Positions 26,133-34,769 of a stretch of DNA of 40,765 bases are shown here, in pieces. The translations under genes and the position numbers were made by a program. Within the stretch, counting starts at the first letter, position 1. Every line of letters begins with the position of its first letter. The stretch is from Flavobacterium sp. (GTDB lineage Bacteria > Bacteroidota > Bacteroidia > Flavobacteriales > Flavobacteriaceae), in contig DNNO01000002.1 of NCBI GenBank assembly GCA_003497625.1, positions 9,157 through 49,921 on the forward strand, written 5' to 3'. The notes under the pieces are model-generated. The model searched no databases and was not told the DNA's origin. It saw only the letters and a list, made by a program, of their open reading frames with translations.

Positions 26133-26170
26133 AAAAAAAGAGACTCAAATTAATGAATCTCTTTTTTTTT
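26133..26170 (-). terminator. Terminator of gpmI, possibly bidirectional
   Basis: The arms at 26133-26146 and 26155-26168 pair with one G-T wobble when read on the minus strand, around an 8-base loop. A and T runs flank both sides. It lies just past the gpmI stop. Confidence 0.75.
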
Positions 26171-26188
26171 ATTTTTTCAAAACCGTTC

Positions 26189-27706
26189 TTATAGTAATGA
26201 ATTACAAGTCATTACAGTTGGTTTTTCAATTCCCATTAAATCTAAAATAGTTGGAGCAATGTCGCCCAAAACACCATTTTGAATATTCTTTAATTCTTTA
26301 TCAACTAAAATAATTGGCACTGGATTGGTTGTGTGTGCTGTATTTGGCGAACCATCTGGATTTATCATCGTTTCACAATTCCCGTGATCAGCGATGATTA
26401 TTGTGGTGTAATTGTTTTCTAGAGCTGTTTCAACTACTTCTTTTACGCAAACGTCAACTGCTTCGCACGCTTTAATTGCTGCTTCCATTACGCCCGTGTG
26501 TCCAACCATGTCTCCATTAGCAAAGTTTAAACAAACAAAGTCAACTTCCCCTTTTTTAAGTTCTGGAACTAGAGCATCTTTTAGTTCGAAAGCACTCATT
26601 TCGGGTTGTAAATCGTAAGTGGCTACTTTTGGTGAATTTTTCAAAATACGAGTTTCGCCTACAAAAGGTTCTTCTCTTCCACCAGAAAAGAAAAAGGTTA
26701 CGTGTGGATATTTCTCGGTTTCGGCAATTCGGATTTGTTTTTTATTGGCTTTTTCTAAAACTTCTCCAAGTGTTTCTGTGATGTTGTCTTTATCATAAAT
26801 TACGTGAACATTTTCATAGGTTTCATCGTAATTGGTCATCGTAACATAATACAAATTTAGTTTGTGCATGTTGAATTCGTGAAAATCTTTTTGCGATAAT
26901 ACTTCGGTTAATTCTCTTCCTCTATCGGTTCTGAAATTGAAGAAAATCACCACATCTTTGTCTTGAATTTTTGCAACAGGATTTTTGTTTTCATCCACCA
27001 TCACAATGGGTTGAATAAATTCATCGGTAACATTGTTTGCATAACTTTGGTTAATACTCGCAACGGCATTTTTTGAGTGAATTCCTTCTGCATTTACTAC
27101 TAAATCGTAAGCTAATTTTACTCTTTCCCAACGTTTATCTCTATCCATTGCGTAATATCTTCCAATTACAGAAGCTAATTTTGCATTGGTATTTTGAAGA
27201 TAATTTTCTAAATCAGCAATGTATTTTGCTCCCGATTTTGGATCCACATCACGACCATCGGTAAAGGCATGAACAAACATTTTTTGAACACCACTTTCTT
27301 GAGCAGCATCAATTAAACCTCTTAAATGTGAAGTATGCGAATGCACACCACCATCAGAAACTAATCCTAAAAAGTGAATGGCTTTGTTGTTGTTTTTTGC
27401 GTAATTAAAAGCATCCACAAGTGGTTTTTCTTGACTTATGGTTTTGTGTTCTACCGCTAAATTTAGTTTGGCTAAATCTTGATATACAATTCGTCCAGCA
27501 CCAAGGTTCATATGACCCACTTCTGAATTTCCCATTTGACCTTCAGGTAAACCTACGTTCAAACCATCGGTTCTTAGTTGCGCATTTGGGTATTTGGTAT
27601 ATAAACTATCAATGAAAGGTGTATTGGCATTGTCTATTGCAGAAACTTTTGGGTCGGGCGATTTCCCCCAACCATCCAATATCATTAAAATTACTTTTTT
27701 GTTCAT
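26189..27706 (-). CDS. gpmI: 2,3-bisphosphoglycerate-independent phosphoglycerate mutase
   Basis: GpmI converts 3- and 2-phosphoglycerate in glycolysis and gluconeogenesis using two Mn2+ ions. From the ATG at 27706 the protein has 505 residues. Metal-binding D11 lies in MILDGWG and the phosphorylated serine S61 in GQMGNSEVGHMNLGAG. Further alkaline-phosphatase-superfamily motifs are SDGGVHSH, HAFTDGRDVDP, DMVGHTG and IIADHGNCETM. A longer reading frame begins with TTG at 27724, but that codon lies inside the -7 promoter box, so the ATG is the better start. It is a single gene between that promoter and a terminator. All metal ligands visible by eye are intact. Confidence 0.96.
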   Translation of the reverse strand: MNKKVILMILDGWGKSPDPKVSAIDNANTPFIDSLYTKYPNAQLRTDGLNVGLPEGQMGNSEVGHMNLGAGRIVYQDLAKLNLAVEHKTISQEKPLVDAFNYAKNNNKAIHFLGLVSDGGVHSHTSHLRGLIDAAQESGVQKMFVHAFTDGRDVDPKSGAKYIADLENYLQNTNAKLASVIGRYYAMDRDKRWERVKLAYDLVVNAEGIHSKNAVASINQSYANNVTDEFIQPIVMVDENKNPVAKIQDKDVVIFFNFRTDRGRELTEVLSQKDFHEFNMHKLNLYYVTMTNYDETYENVHVIYDKDNITETLGEVLEKANKKQIRIAETEKYPHVTFFFSGGREEPFVGETRILKNSPKVATYDLQPEMSAFELKDALVPELKKGEVDFVCLNFANGDMVGHTGVMEAAIKACEAVDVCVKEVVETALENNYTTIIIADHGNCETMINPDGSPNTAHTTNPVPIILVDKELKNIQNGVLGDIAPTILDLMGIEKPTVMTCNSLL

Positions 27707-27721
27707 TTTTGTGTGTTTGTA

Positions 27722-27729
27722 CAAAGATA
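27722..27729 (-). promoter_or_regulatory. -7 promoter element of gpmI
   Basis: TATCTTTG on the minus strand matches TAnnTTTG. The start would be near 27718, 12 bases before the ATG at 27706. It rules out the in-frame TTG at 27724 as a start. No clear -33 TTG was found. Confidence 0.55.
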
Positions 27730-27789
27730 AACAATTGGTAAATTTTTAAATGAAAATCCGACTTAAAATTACGAAAACGATTACGTAAG

Positions 27790-30198
27790 TTACCCTTTTC
27801 TAATCCAATTTTTGGCTTGGTTGTAATCGATAAAATAACGAATACTTACCGATAAAACATGATTCAAATTGTCTTCAAATAAGTTAGAAAAGTTAGAGCC
27901 AAAATCTTTATTTATTTCTCTATCAAAAGTACCTGCGTTGTTTCGGTATAAAATCGACATTTGGCTTCCTGGCGCAAACCACCAAGAATAGGATAAATCT
28001 AAATTCCAAGTACTAAAGTTTGAGTTTCGGTTACCTGTATAAGTATTGTTTAGTGATAAACTTCCATCTTCATTTAAATTGTTGATTTTATTATTTTCGG
28101 CTAATGACCAATAATGTCTAACCGATAAATTAAAATTCATTACACTACTAATCGAAAATTTACTTGTAATCGAATTGGTATAAGTATCTCTGTCTCTTCT
28201 AGCAAAAATAATGTTTGAACCTTCAAAATCTATAAAACCAATGTCATTTTTTTGTTTGAAATAATTGAATCCGTAAACTAAAGAAAACTTATCGCTAAAA
28301 CGATATCTCGGACTAATATTTACTCCGGCTTCGTATCTGTTTTCGTTAATTACATGCGTTATGAAAGGTTCAAAATCAATAGCAAATTTATTATTGTAAT
28401 TTGATGAAAAATAGAAGAATCCACCAACATTTGTAGGATTTACGAAATATCTGTTGGCAACACGTGGTTCGTAATAATCGTAATTTTTAAAAGGGTTGAA
28501 GTTGATTCCTCCACCAAAATAATGGTTTTTCTTATTTGTTGAATTTAAGTTTACATTGAAATTACTTGCCTGAATTTGGTTTGTTGGAGTATAAAATTCA
28601 AAGTAAGAATTTAAGTTGATTCTGAATGTGTTGAAAGTTTTGTTTGGGTTTAGGATGCGATAGTTGGTGTTTCCAGAAAACGAATAATAGTTAGTTCTGA
28701 AATTAATTCCTAAATCGTTGATTTCAAAATCTTTTGACATGTATTCGCTTCCAAAACTATATCTAAATTTTCCGTTTGTTTCTGCAAAATATAATGAAGC
28801 ATTATAACCATTTTTGTTTTCAACATCATTAATACTACTCGATTTTAATCCTCCAGAAATGTTGTATTTATTGGTTTTGTTGTTCAAATCGAATAATAAT
28901 CCTGTTACGTTTGCATCTCTAAAACTTCCGTTTCTAGTAACATTTGTGTTGATAAAAGTTACCGATGAATTTTGATTAAAGCGCTGGTCAAAAACCATTA
29001 CATTGTAATTGGTTAATGGAGAAACTTCTATTTGTCGTGTAGAAGTATCGTTTGAATTTGAAACTGTTGCCATTGTTTTTTCGGTAATGGCATTTAAAAA
29101 TCCAATACCTAATCCATCTTTATCACGCCCCGAAATTTTTAAAGCATTGACTAAGTTGATAGCACCAGGACTTTCTACTGATTCGTTTTCGGCAATGTTT
29201 AAATTCAAATCTGGAGTTTGTCCAATTCTTCTCGAATACAATAAATTTCCTTTGCTGAATAAGTCGGTTCCTTCAGTAAAGAAAGGACGATTTTCATTGA
29301 ATTGTTGTTCGAATGGACCTAAATTTAAAACCACATTATCAAATTTGGTTTGACCAAAATCGGGAACTAAAATCGCATCTAATGTAAAAGCATCATTAAT
29401 TCCGTATTTGATGTCTAAGCCGCCTTTTAATTCTCCTTTGGTTTTCTGAGTTTCACTTCCAGAAAGGTAAAACGAAGAGTAAGGAATTAAGAATAATCGG
29501 GTAGGCGTTTTGATATTTTCAATTCCAGTTAAGAGTCCAGCTTGTTGAGAAATGGCGCCAATTTTATTATCAATAGGGCTCCAAGTATATTTTTGGCGTT
29601 CTCTTCGAACTTCTCTAAAAAAATTAAGTCCCCAAGTTTGTTTGTCTTTTTCAGGAAAACGTAACGCGGCATAAGGAATTTTCATTTCGATGATATAGCC
29701 AAAATCGGTAATTTTTGCATTGCTTTCCCAAATAGCGTTCCACGAACCATCTTCACCTTCTGATGAAGTAAAATTTGTGTCGACTTGTCCATTGGCTGCA
29801 GTTACGAAAAATCTAAATTCTTGCTGACCATCGTTGTAACCATTAATAAAAATACCAAAAAAATCAGAAGTACCAATTTCGTCTCGCTCTACTAATTCTT
29901 TTAAAATTTTTTCTGGATTTGGGTCGTACAATTTTGCTCCTATATATATTGCATCATCAGAGTACAAGATTTTTACTTCGGTTTTAAATTCTTCAGGAAT
30001 TGGAGTTCCGTTTTTAGGTTCTAAAGAAACGAAGTCGGTTGCAATTTCTGCATCTTTCCAAGAAGCTTCATTTAGTTCAGCATCAATTGAAATGTTTTCT
30101 GTTGTTTTTTTTGTTGAAACACTTTTTTTAGTTTGTGAAAACGAAAAAAGAAAACCTGCTAAGCAAAAAAGAATTGAAATGCCGAATCTATTTGTCAT
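27790..30198 (-). CDS. DUF5916 outer-membrane protein with N-terminal CBM9-like domain
   Basis: This 802-residue protein has a signal peptide (cleaved near residue 22, FLFSFSQ). A CBM9-like domain (about 33-215) contains ISIDAELNEASWKDAE and the DDAIYIGAKLYDPNP block. The rest (about 230-802) is the DUF5916 region with repeated aromatic strands such as FSLVYGFNYFKQ and SVSIRYFIDYNQ, most likely a transmembrane beta-barrel. Similar proteins are frequent in Bacteroidota and their role is unknown. It is probably monocistronic: gpmI starts 83 bases downstream behind its own -7 box, and on the other side the gene faces the L,D-transpeptidase gene across a divergent 190-base promoter region. Confidence 0.88.
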   Translation of the reverse strand: MTNRFGISILFCLAGFLFSFSQTKKSVSTKKTTENISIDAELNEASWKDAEIATDFVSLEPKNGTPIPEEFKTEVKILYSDDAIYIGAKLYDPNPEKILKELVERDEIGTSDFFGIFINGYNDGQQEFRFFVTAANGQVDTNFTSSEGEDGSWNAIWESNAKITDFGYIIEMKIPYAALRFPEKDKQTWGLNFFREVRRERQKYTWSPIDNKIGAISQQAGLLTGIENIKTPTRLFLIPYSSFYLSGSETQKTKGELKGGLDIKYGINDAFTLDAILVPDFGQTKFDNVVLNLGPFEQQFNENRPFFTEGTDLFSKGNLLYSRRIGQTPDLNLNIAENESVESPGAINLVNALKISGRDKDGLGIGFLNAITEKTMATVSNSNDTSTRQIEVSPLTNYNVMVFDQRFNQNSSVTFINTNVTRNGSFRDANVTGLLFDLNNKTNKYNISGGLKSSSINDVENKNGYNASLYFAETNGKFRYSFGSEYMSKDFEINDLGINFRTNYYSFSGNTNYRILNPNKTFNTFRINLNSYFEFYTPTNQIQASNFNVNLNSTNKKNHYFGGGINFNPFKNYDYYEPRVANRYFVNPTNVGGFFYFSSNYNNKFAIDFEPFITHVINENRYEAGVNISPRYRFSDKFSLVYGFNYFKQKNDIGFIDFEGSNIIFARRDRDTYTNSITSKFSISSVMNFNLSVRHYWSLAENNKINNLNEDGSLSLNNTYTGNRNSNFSTWNLDLSYSWWFAPGSQMSILYRNNAGTFDREINKDFGSNFSNLFEDNLNHVLSVSIRYFIDYNQAKNWIRKG

Positions 30199-30215
30199 GT
30201 GAGAAATTTTGGTTG

Positions 30216-30223
30216 CAAAATTA
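30216..30223 (-). promoter_or_regulatory. -7 promoter element of the DUF5916 gene
   Basis: TAATTTTG on the minus strand matches TAnnTTTG, 17 bases upstream of the ATG. The rest of the 190-base divergent intergenic region (30224-30322) shows no gene or strong structure. Confidence 0.5.
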
Positions 30224-30322
30224 TCGTATTACATTATATGTCTACTTTTTTTATATAATGTTTAACTTTTGTGCGAATAATCGACGAAAGGTTAAAATTT
30301 TCGATAAAATACATAAAAAAGT

Positions 30323-30352
30323 TTGCAGGTTTAAAAATAATAAATATATTTG
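30323..30352 (+). promoter_or_regulatory. Promoter of the first L,D-transpeptidase gene
   Basis: TTG at 30323-30325 and TATATTTG at 30345-30352 are 19 bases apart. The -7 box covers a TTG codon at 30350 that would otherwise open the longest frame, so the true start lies downstream at 30389. Confidence 0.68.
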
Positions 30353-30388
30353 GCACATCACAACAACAATATAACTACAAGATTAACA

Positions 30389-31120
30389 ATGATTTACAGA
30401 ATTTTGCCCCTAATTTTATTTTGCATTTTTTCGTTCAAGCCTTTAAATACAACAGAAAATACTAAGAATGAAGTTAAATCTACTGATCCAAAATTAATTG
30501 CTGCAAATGCAAAAGCAACTTTTGAAGCTAAAAGTAAATCATTTTACACTGTAATTGATGCTAATGGATTTTCTTTACCAACATTCGAAAGTTTTATTGC
30601 TGCTTTTGAAGGTTATGAGCAATTGAAACAACAAGGTAAAATTGAAAACGAAATTTTAACGATTGTTGATTTCAGTTTATCATCTTCTCAAGAAAGAATG
30701 TGGGTTATTGATATGAAAACACAAAAAGTGATTTTAAAATCGTTAGTTTCTCACGGAAGAAATTCGGGTTCTGAATTCGCAACTGATTTTTCAAATGCTA
30801 GTGAGTCATTTAAAAGTAGTTTAGGTTTTTATGTAACAGGAGAAACGTATACGGGAAAACACGGATTGTCATTACGTTTAGACGGAATGGAATACGGAAT
30901 AAATGATAATGCTAGAAACAGAGCGGTTGTGGTTCACGGAGCTGATTATGTAAGCAAATCATTCATTAGAAATACAGGAAGATTGGGAAGAAGTCAAGGT
31001 TGCCCTGCTGTTCCTTACGAAGTACACAAAGAATTGATTCAAACAATAAAAGGTAAATCGTGTATTTTTATTTATCATCCATCAAGAAACTATGTAGTGA
31101 AATCAAAATTAGTCTCTTAA
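30389..31120 (+). CDS. Murein L,D-transpeptidase catalytic-domain protein (YkuD_2 type)
   Basis: From the ATG at 30389 the protein has 243 residues and begins with a hydrophobic export signal (MIYRILPLILFCIFSF). The catalytic region has VVVHGADYV with H183 and the nucleophile motif RSQGCPAVP with C205. This is the arrangement of the murein L,D-transpeptidase catalytic domain family common in Bacteroidota. Upstream, LTIVDFSLSSSQERMWVID is the typical first strand pair. The enzyme would form or edit 3-3 peptidoglycan crosslinks in the periplasm or attach proteins to the wall. Its last 12 bases overlap the convergent YcbB-like gene. The upstream in-frame TTG at 30350 is rejected because it is part of the promoter. 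Confidence 0.9.
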   Translation: MIYRILPLILFCIFSFKPLNTTENTKNEVKSTDPKLIAANAKATFEAKSKSFYTVIDANGFSLPTFESFIAAFEGYEQLKQQGKIENEILTIVDFSLSSSQERMWVIDMKTQKVILKSLVSHGRNSGSEFATDFSNASESFKSSLGFYVTGETYTGKHGLSLRLDGMEYGINDNARNRAVVVHGADYVSKSFIRNTGRLGRSQGCPAVPYEVHKELIQTIKGKSCIFIYHPSRNYVVKSKLVS

Positions 31121-32692
31121 TTTTAAAAACAAAGCCTTATCGAGTTCATAAATGTCATCTCTAAATTGAAGTTTGTCATTTTCTATCCAACTCGTCCAAT
31201 AAAACAAATATACATTCACAGTGTCTTTAACGGACACTGTTTTTGTTTTCTCTAATTTTATAATGGAATCAATTTCGTTGTTATCCCATTTATTAGGATT
31301 GGTTTTGGTTAAAATTTGTTTGGTTAAAACCAATGGATTTTCAACTCTTACACATCCTGAACTCAATGAACGATACGTTTTTACAAAGTATTCACGATGA
31401 TTTGTGTCATGTAAATAAACAGAATGGCGATTGGCAAAATTAAACTTAACCAAGCCTAAAGAGTTGTTGTAACCTGGTTTTTGAACGTATTTGTAATTAT
31501 TAGCTCTGGCTGGATTCCACTCATACGGGCTAACTTCCTTTCCTTGACTGTTATATATTGTTAGTTTTCGTGAAGGAAAATAATTTCGGTTTCTTGATGC
31601 TTCTGGAGTTAAATCTTCTTTAATAATAGTAGGAGGAATGGTCCAAGTTGGATTGAAAACAAAATTAGAAAGTTTTGAACTCAAAATAGGAGTTTTTCTT
31701 TTAGGAGTTCCTACTACAATTTTGTGTGAAGCTACGGTATCATTATCAATTACATAATGCAACATGTAATCTGGAATGTTTGATATTAAGTATTGTTCTC
31801 CCAAATCAGAAGGATACCATTTCCAACGTTCTAAATTGGCGAAAATTTGTTCAATTCGTTCGTTTTTAGTTGTATTTAAAGCTCTAAGTGTTCCAATTCC
31901 GATAACGCCATCTGGAGCCAAACCATGTCGTGCTTGAAAACGTTTTACTGCTTTGAGTGTTAAAGTGTCGTAAGCCCAAGTAATGATGCTGTCTTTATTT
32001 TTATAATCTTTCCAATAAGCCAATCTTTTTTTAATTTTTACCATTTCAGGTAAAGTGTCGTTTACAACAATTTTATTTTTGACAGCAATTTTTTCAAAAG
32101 TTACATTCGGAAATTTGTCTATTTCAAATAAGCTTTTTTTAAGTGATTGATAAACAATATGATTGGGTTTTAAATCCTTAAAGGTTGAAGCGATAGTTTT
32201 TTCTTTTACACCTTTTTCTAATAACGGAGAAAGTGCTATTTCTTTTGGTTTTAAATCCCAATCGGTGTATAATTCTTTTGGATTTAATTTCCCTTTGTGC
32301 AAATGATTGGCTAATTTATCAAAGGTTTCAGTAAGTAGAATGTCATATTTTACAATATCTTCATCATTTAATTTAGCCCTTTTGCTTTCTAAATCTTCAA
32401 TAATTTTAATTTCATAATCGTTTGGATTTAATCCATCTTCGTAGCAAAATTTAATTTCATTAATCAAATCTCTTCGGTTTTCATCTAAATACCAAATTTC
32501 ATGAAAATTCAACTTTTGATAATATAATTTTAAACTATCTGATTTTTCTGAAAGTAAGTCGGGATGCACGGGTCTTATAATGACATTTAAAACCGTGTCT
32601 TTAATAATGCTATTATCAAAAGCAACAGGCAAAGCTTCTTTTTTACAAGCAATAATAGTTAGAATAAGAAGAAGAAAAGTAATTTTTTTCAT
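31109..32692 (-). CDS. L,D-transpeptidase, YcbB-like, lipoprotein
   Basis: From the ATG at 32692 the protein has 527 residues and a lipoprotein signal with C16 (MKKITFLLLILTIIAC). A YcbB-type scaffold region (about 20-225) is followed by a peptidoglycan-binding segment (about 235-275, KAVKRFQARHGLAPDGVIG). The YkuD catalytic domain comes next, with HDTNHREYF and SLSSGCVRVENP, C447 being the nucleophile. The insertion between strands (NPARANNYKYVQKPG) resembles the YcbB capping loop. A longer frame to 32782 exists but places the lipobox internally, so the shorter start is preferred. It follows the GNAT gene by 43 bases. The two L,D-transpeptidases here belong to different subfamilies. Confidence 0.92.
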   Translation of the reverse strand: MKKITFLLLILTIIACKKEALPVAFDNSIIKDTVLNVIIRPVHPDLLSEKSDSLKLYYQKLNFHEIWYLDENRRDLINEIKFCYEDGLNPNDYEIKIIEDLESKRAKLNDEDIVKYDILLTETFDKLANHLHKGKLNPKELYTDWDLKPKEIALSPLLEKGVKEKTIASTFKDLKPNHIVYQSLKKSLFEIDKFPNVTFEKIAVKNKIVVNDTLPEMVKIKKRLAYWKDYKNKDSIITWAYDTLTLKAVKRFQARHGLAPDGVIGIGTLRALNTTKNERIEQIFANLERWKWYPSDLGEQYLISNIPDYMLHYVIDNDTVASHKIVVGTPKRKTPILSSKLSNFVFNPTWTIPPTIIKEDLTPEASRNRNYFPSRKLTIYNSQGKEVSPYEWNPARANNYKYVQKPGYNNSLGLVKFNFANRHSVYLHDTNHREYFVKTYRSLSSGCVRVENPLVLTKQILTKTNPNKWDNNEIDSIIKLEKTKTVSVKDTVNVYLFYWTSWIENDKLQFRDDIYELDKALFLKLRD

Positions 32693-32735
32693 AGAGAGCA
32701 GCAATTGTGATATAAATGTAAGAAGAATTATTGAA

Positions 32736-33179
32736 TTAATTTTTCCGAATTTTCTTATACATAGCAAAATGAATGCCAACATCGGGAATTAAAAAAGAAT
32801 CTCCAATACTAGTATAGCCTAGTTTTTTGTAAAAAGGAACTGCATTTTCTCGTGCATTGAACCAAATTAAATCGGCATTCGAAGTAATGCAATGATTTTC
32901 AGCTTCTTTAACTAATTCAGCTCCAAATCCTTTGCCTTGAAATTCTTCCAAAACCGCCATTCCTCTAATTTGAAATTGATTTGTTTCAGAGAATAATTCG
33001 TTCTTTTCTTTAAAAATTGAAATAATTCCAATCAATTGTTCTTTTTGATACAATCCGAAATGAACAGTGTTTTCATCATCATCACCTTTAAACTGACAAG
33101 TTTCGATAGGCTTTCCTTTTCTTAAAACTTCATGCCTAACAGGATAAGTGTCAATTGAATTGATTTTTTTTATTTCCAT
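32736..33179 (-). CDS. GNAT-family N-acetyltransferase
   Basis: This 147-residue single GNAT domain has the acetyl-CoA pyrophosphate-binding motif A at IRGMAVLEEFQGKGFGAELVKEAE (split over 71-94, Q-x-x-G-x-G/A as QGKGFG) and a C-terminal FYKKLGYTSIGDSF block. The N-terminus (YPVRHEVLRKG, DDENTVHFGLYQKEQLIGI) resembles small cytosolic acetyltransferases of unknown target. It is upstream of the YcbB-like gene in the same direction with a 43-base gap, and may be co-transcribed. The intergenic sequence 33180-33275 upstream shows only a weak candidate promoter. No substrate can be assigned. Confidence 0.88.
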   Translation of the reverse strand: MEIKKINSIDTYPVRHEVLRKGKPIETCQFKGDDDENTVHFGLYQKEQLIGIISIFKEKNELFSETNQFQIRGMAVLEEFQGKGFGAELVKEAENHCITSNADLIWFNARENAVPFYKKLGYTSIGDSFLIPDVGIHFAMYKKIRKN

Positions 33180-33275
33180 AATTGTATAACTTATTAAAAG
33201 CTAATCATTTAGTAAAATGGGTTTATTCCAGTGTAAAGTTAGTGCAATTGCTTCGAAAAAAATATTTAAAAAAAT

Positions 33276-33307
33276 TTGCAATTAAAAAAACTTTTGAAGT
33301 ATATTTG
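33276..33307 (+). promoter_or_regulatory. Promoter of the tRNA-Gly pair
   Basis: TTG at 33276-33278 and TATATTTG at 33300-33307 are 21 bases apart and match the consensus. A start near 33311 leaves about 55 bases of leader before the first tRNA. Confidence 0.68.
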
Positions 33308-33365
33308 CACCCACCAAAGAAATACATACAACTCCTAATGAAATTAGAGTTTTTGTAATTCAAAT

Positions 33366-33441
<76 letters not shown>

Positions 33442-33472
33442 AAACAAGATAAAGTTTTAAAAATTATCACCT

Positions 33473-33548
<76 letters not shown>

Positions 33549-33550
33549 CA

Positions 33551-33580
33551 AAAAAGCCTTGCGAATGCAAGGCTTTCTTT
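33551..33580. terminator. Terminator of the tRNA operon, shared with the convergent gene
   Basis: The stem AAAGCCTTGC (33553-33562) with GCAAGGCTTT (33567-33576) has a GAAT loop and flanking A and T runs. It starts right after the second tRNA and reaches the stop codon of the convergent small gene. Confidence 0.87.
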
Positions 33581-33947
33581 ATTGTATTTTACTCAAAAGA
33601 ATAATTGATAAAAATGTGGAAATACAATAAATGATTAGAATATAACCTGCAAATGAATACTCAGAATTTGACTGGTTTTTAAATCTCAAAGCTAATTGAT
33701 CTAATTTTTTCTTATTGTAATATTTTTTAAAAATTAGAAATAGTAATAAGGCAGTTGTTAAAAAAAATGCGCTATTAATTAATTCTTTTAATGGCGTAAA
33801 TAGATTTATTATCAACGTAATTCCAATAAAGTTAAGGAAAATAAAGAAAGTTATGAAAAATTGTGCTTTCAATAAATCATCACCAACTGAGTTTTTGTTG
33901 AATAGATAAGAGTAATATCTGTAAAAAATATAATCTAAAAATTTCAT
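33579..33947 (-). CDS. Small multi-pass membrane protein, function unknown
   Basis: This 122-residue protein has four hydrophobic helices at about 30-50, 55-70 (split by a short loop), 95-113 and the C-terminus. They are separated by short basic loops (KKYYNKKKLDQLALRFKNQ). There is no signal peptide and no recognised domain. It lies 2 bases after pepE, indicating an operon, and ends inside the shared terminator. The codon and base composition match its neighbours, so it is likely a real gene; I cannot assign a function. The ATG at 33947 is the first one and is well placed relative to the pepE stop. Confidence 0.7.
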   Translation of the reverse strand: MKFLDYIFYRYYSYLFNKNSVGDDLLKAQFFITFFIFLNFIGITLIINLFTPLKELINSAFFLTTALLLFLIFKKYYNKKKLDQLALRFKNQSNSEYSFAGYILIIYCISTFLSIILLSKIQ

Positions 33948-33949
33948 AT

Positions 33950-34657
33950 TTATTTCAAATCATTTAATTCGCTTTCGGGATCCACTTCAATTGGAGTTTC
34001 ATTTCTTTTAAAAATTCGAGCAGTTAAAGTTCCTTTTAATTTTACAGAATCACCTTTTACTTCTAACCAACTTCCTTCTCTTAATCCTACAACAGGTTGC
34101 GGATTAAAATGATGAAATTCATTAATTCTAGTTTCACGTGTTTCTCCCATGTGAGTTGAACCTTCAATAGGATCTAAATAATGTGGATTGATATTGAATG
34201 AAACAAATCCTAAAGTTCTAAAACTTGGTGGATATACAATAGGCATATCATTAGTAGTGCTCATAGTTAAACCACAAATGTTACTTCCAGCGCTAGTTCC
34301 TAAATAAGGTGTTCCGTTTTTAACTACTTTTTCTAAAGTATCAATTACATTGTTTTTGTACAATTGACTTACTAATAAAAAGGTGTTTCCTCCTCCAGTA
34401 AAAATTCCTTCCGCATTTTCAAGGGCTTCAATTGGATTTTCAAATTCGTGAATTCCTTTTACTGTGATGTTAATTTTTGTAAAAGCTTCACCAACTTTTT
34501 TAGTATATTCATCATGTGAAATACCACTTGGTCTTGCGTATGGAATAAAAAGCAACTCCTTTACGTTCGAAAAGAAGGATTGCAATTCAGGTAATAAATA
34601 ATCTAAATAGTCGCCACCATGTAAAGTTGATGTACTAGCAATTATAATATTTTTCAT
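33950..34657 (-). CDS. pepE: Peptidase E (alpha-aspartyl dipeptidase, S51 family)
   Basis: PepE hydrolyses dipeptides with an N-terminal aspartate. This 235-residue protein has the serine nucleophile S122 in GTSAGSNICG, H159 in NINPHYLDP and E194 in GLREGSWLEV. All three are shifted by exactly 2 from the S120, H157 and E192 triad of the Salmonella enzyme. The GGGNT oxyanion element (88-92) is also present. It is cytosolic, with no signal peptide, and first of a two-gene unit with the small membrane protein. A -7 box lies just upstream at 34673-34680. It is a well-preserved member. Confidence 0.94.
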   Translation of the reverse strand: MKNIIIASTSTLHGGDYLDYLLPELQSFFSNVKELLFIPYARPSGISHDEYTKKVGEAFTKINITVKGIHEFENPIEALENAEGIFTGGGNTFLLVSQLYKNNVIDTLEKVVKNGTPYLGTSAGSNICGLTMSTTNDMPIVYPPSFRTLGFVSFNINPHYLDPIEGSTHMGETRETRINEFHHFNPQPVVGLREGSWLEVKGDSVKLKGTLTARIFKRNETPIEVDPESELNDLK

Positions 34658-34672
34658 TAAATTAATTTTTTA

Positions 34673-34680
34673 CAAATTTA
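34673..34680 (-). promoter_or_regulatory. -7 promoter element of pepE
   Basis: TAAATTTG on the minus strand matches TAnnTTTG, 15 bases upstream of the pepE start. No clear -33 TTG was found. The remaining sequence up to 34769 shows only AT-rich DNA with small inverted repeats. Confidence 0.45.
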
Positions 34681-34769
34681 TCAAATTGTATTAACATAAG
34701 TTTATCATCTCATTAGGATTTCATTTTGATGAGAACCAATTACATTTACAATGTGATAAGATTTCATTT

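Noticed and set aside
34681-34765. Inverted repeats upstream of the first tandem paralogue as a regulatory hairpin
   Set aside because: The arms are only 5 bases and AT-rich, so chance matches are expected.
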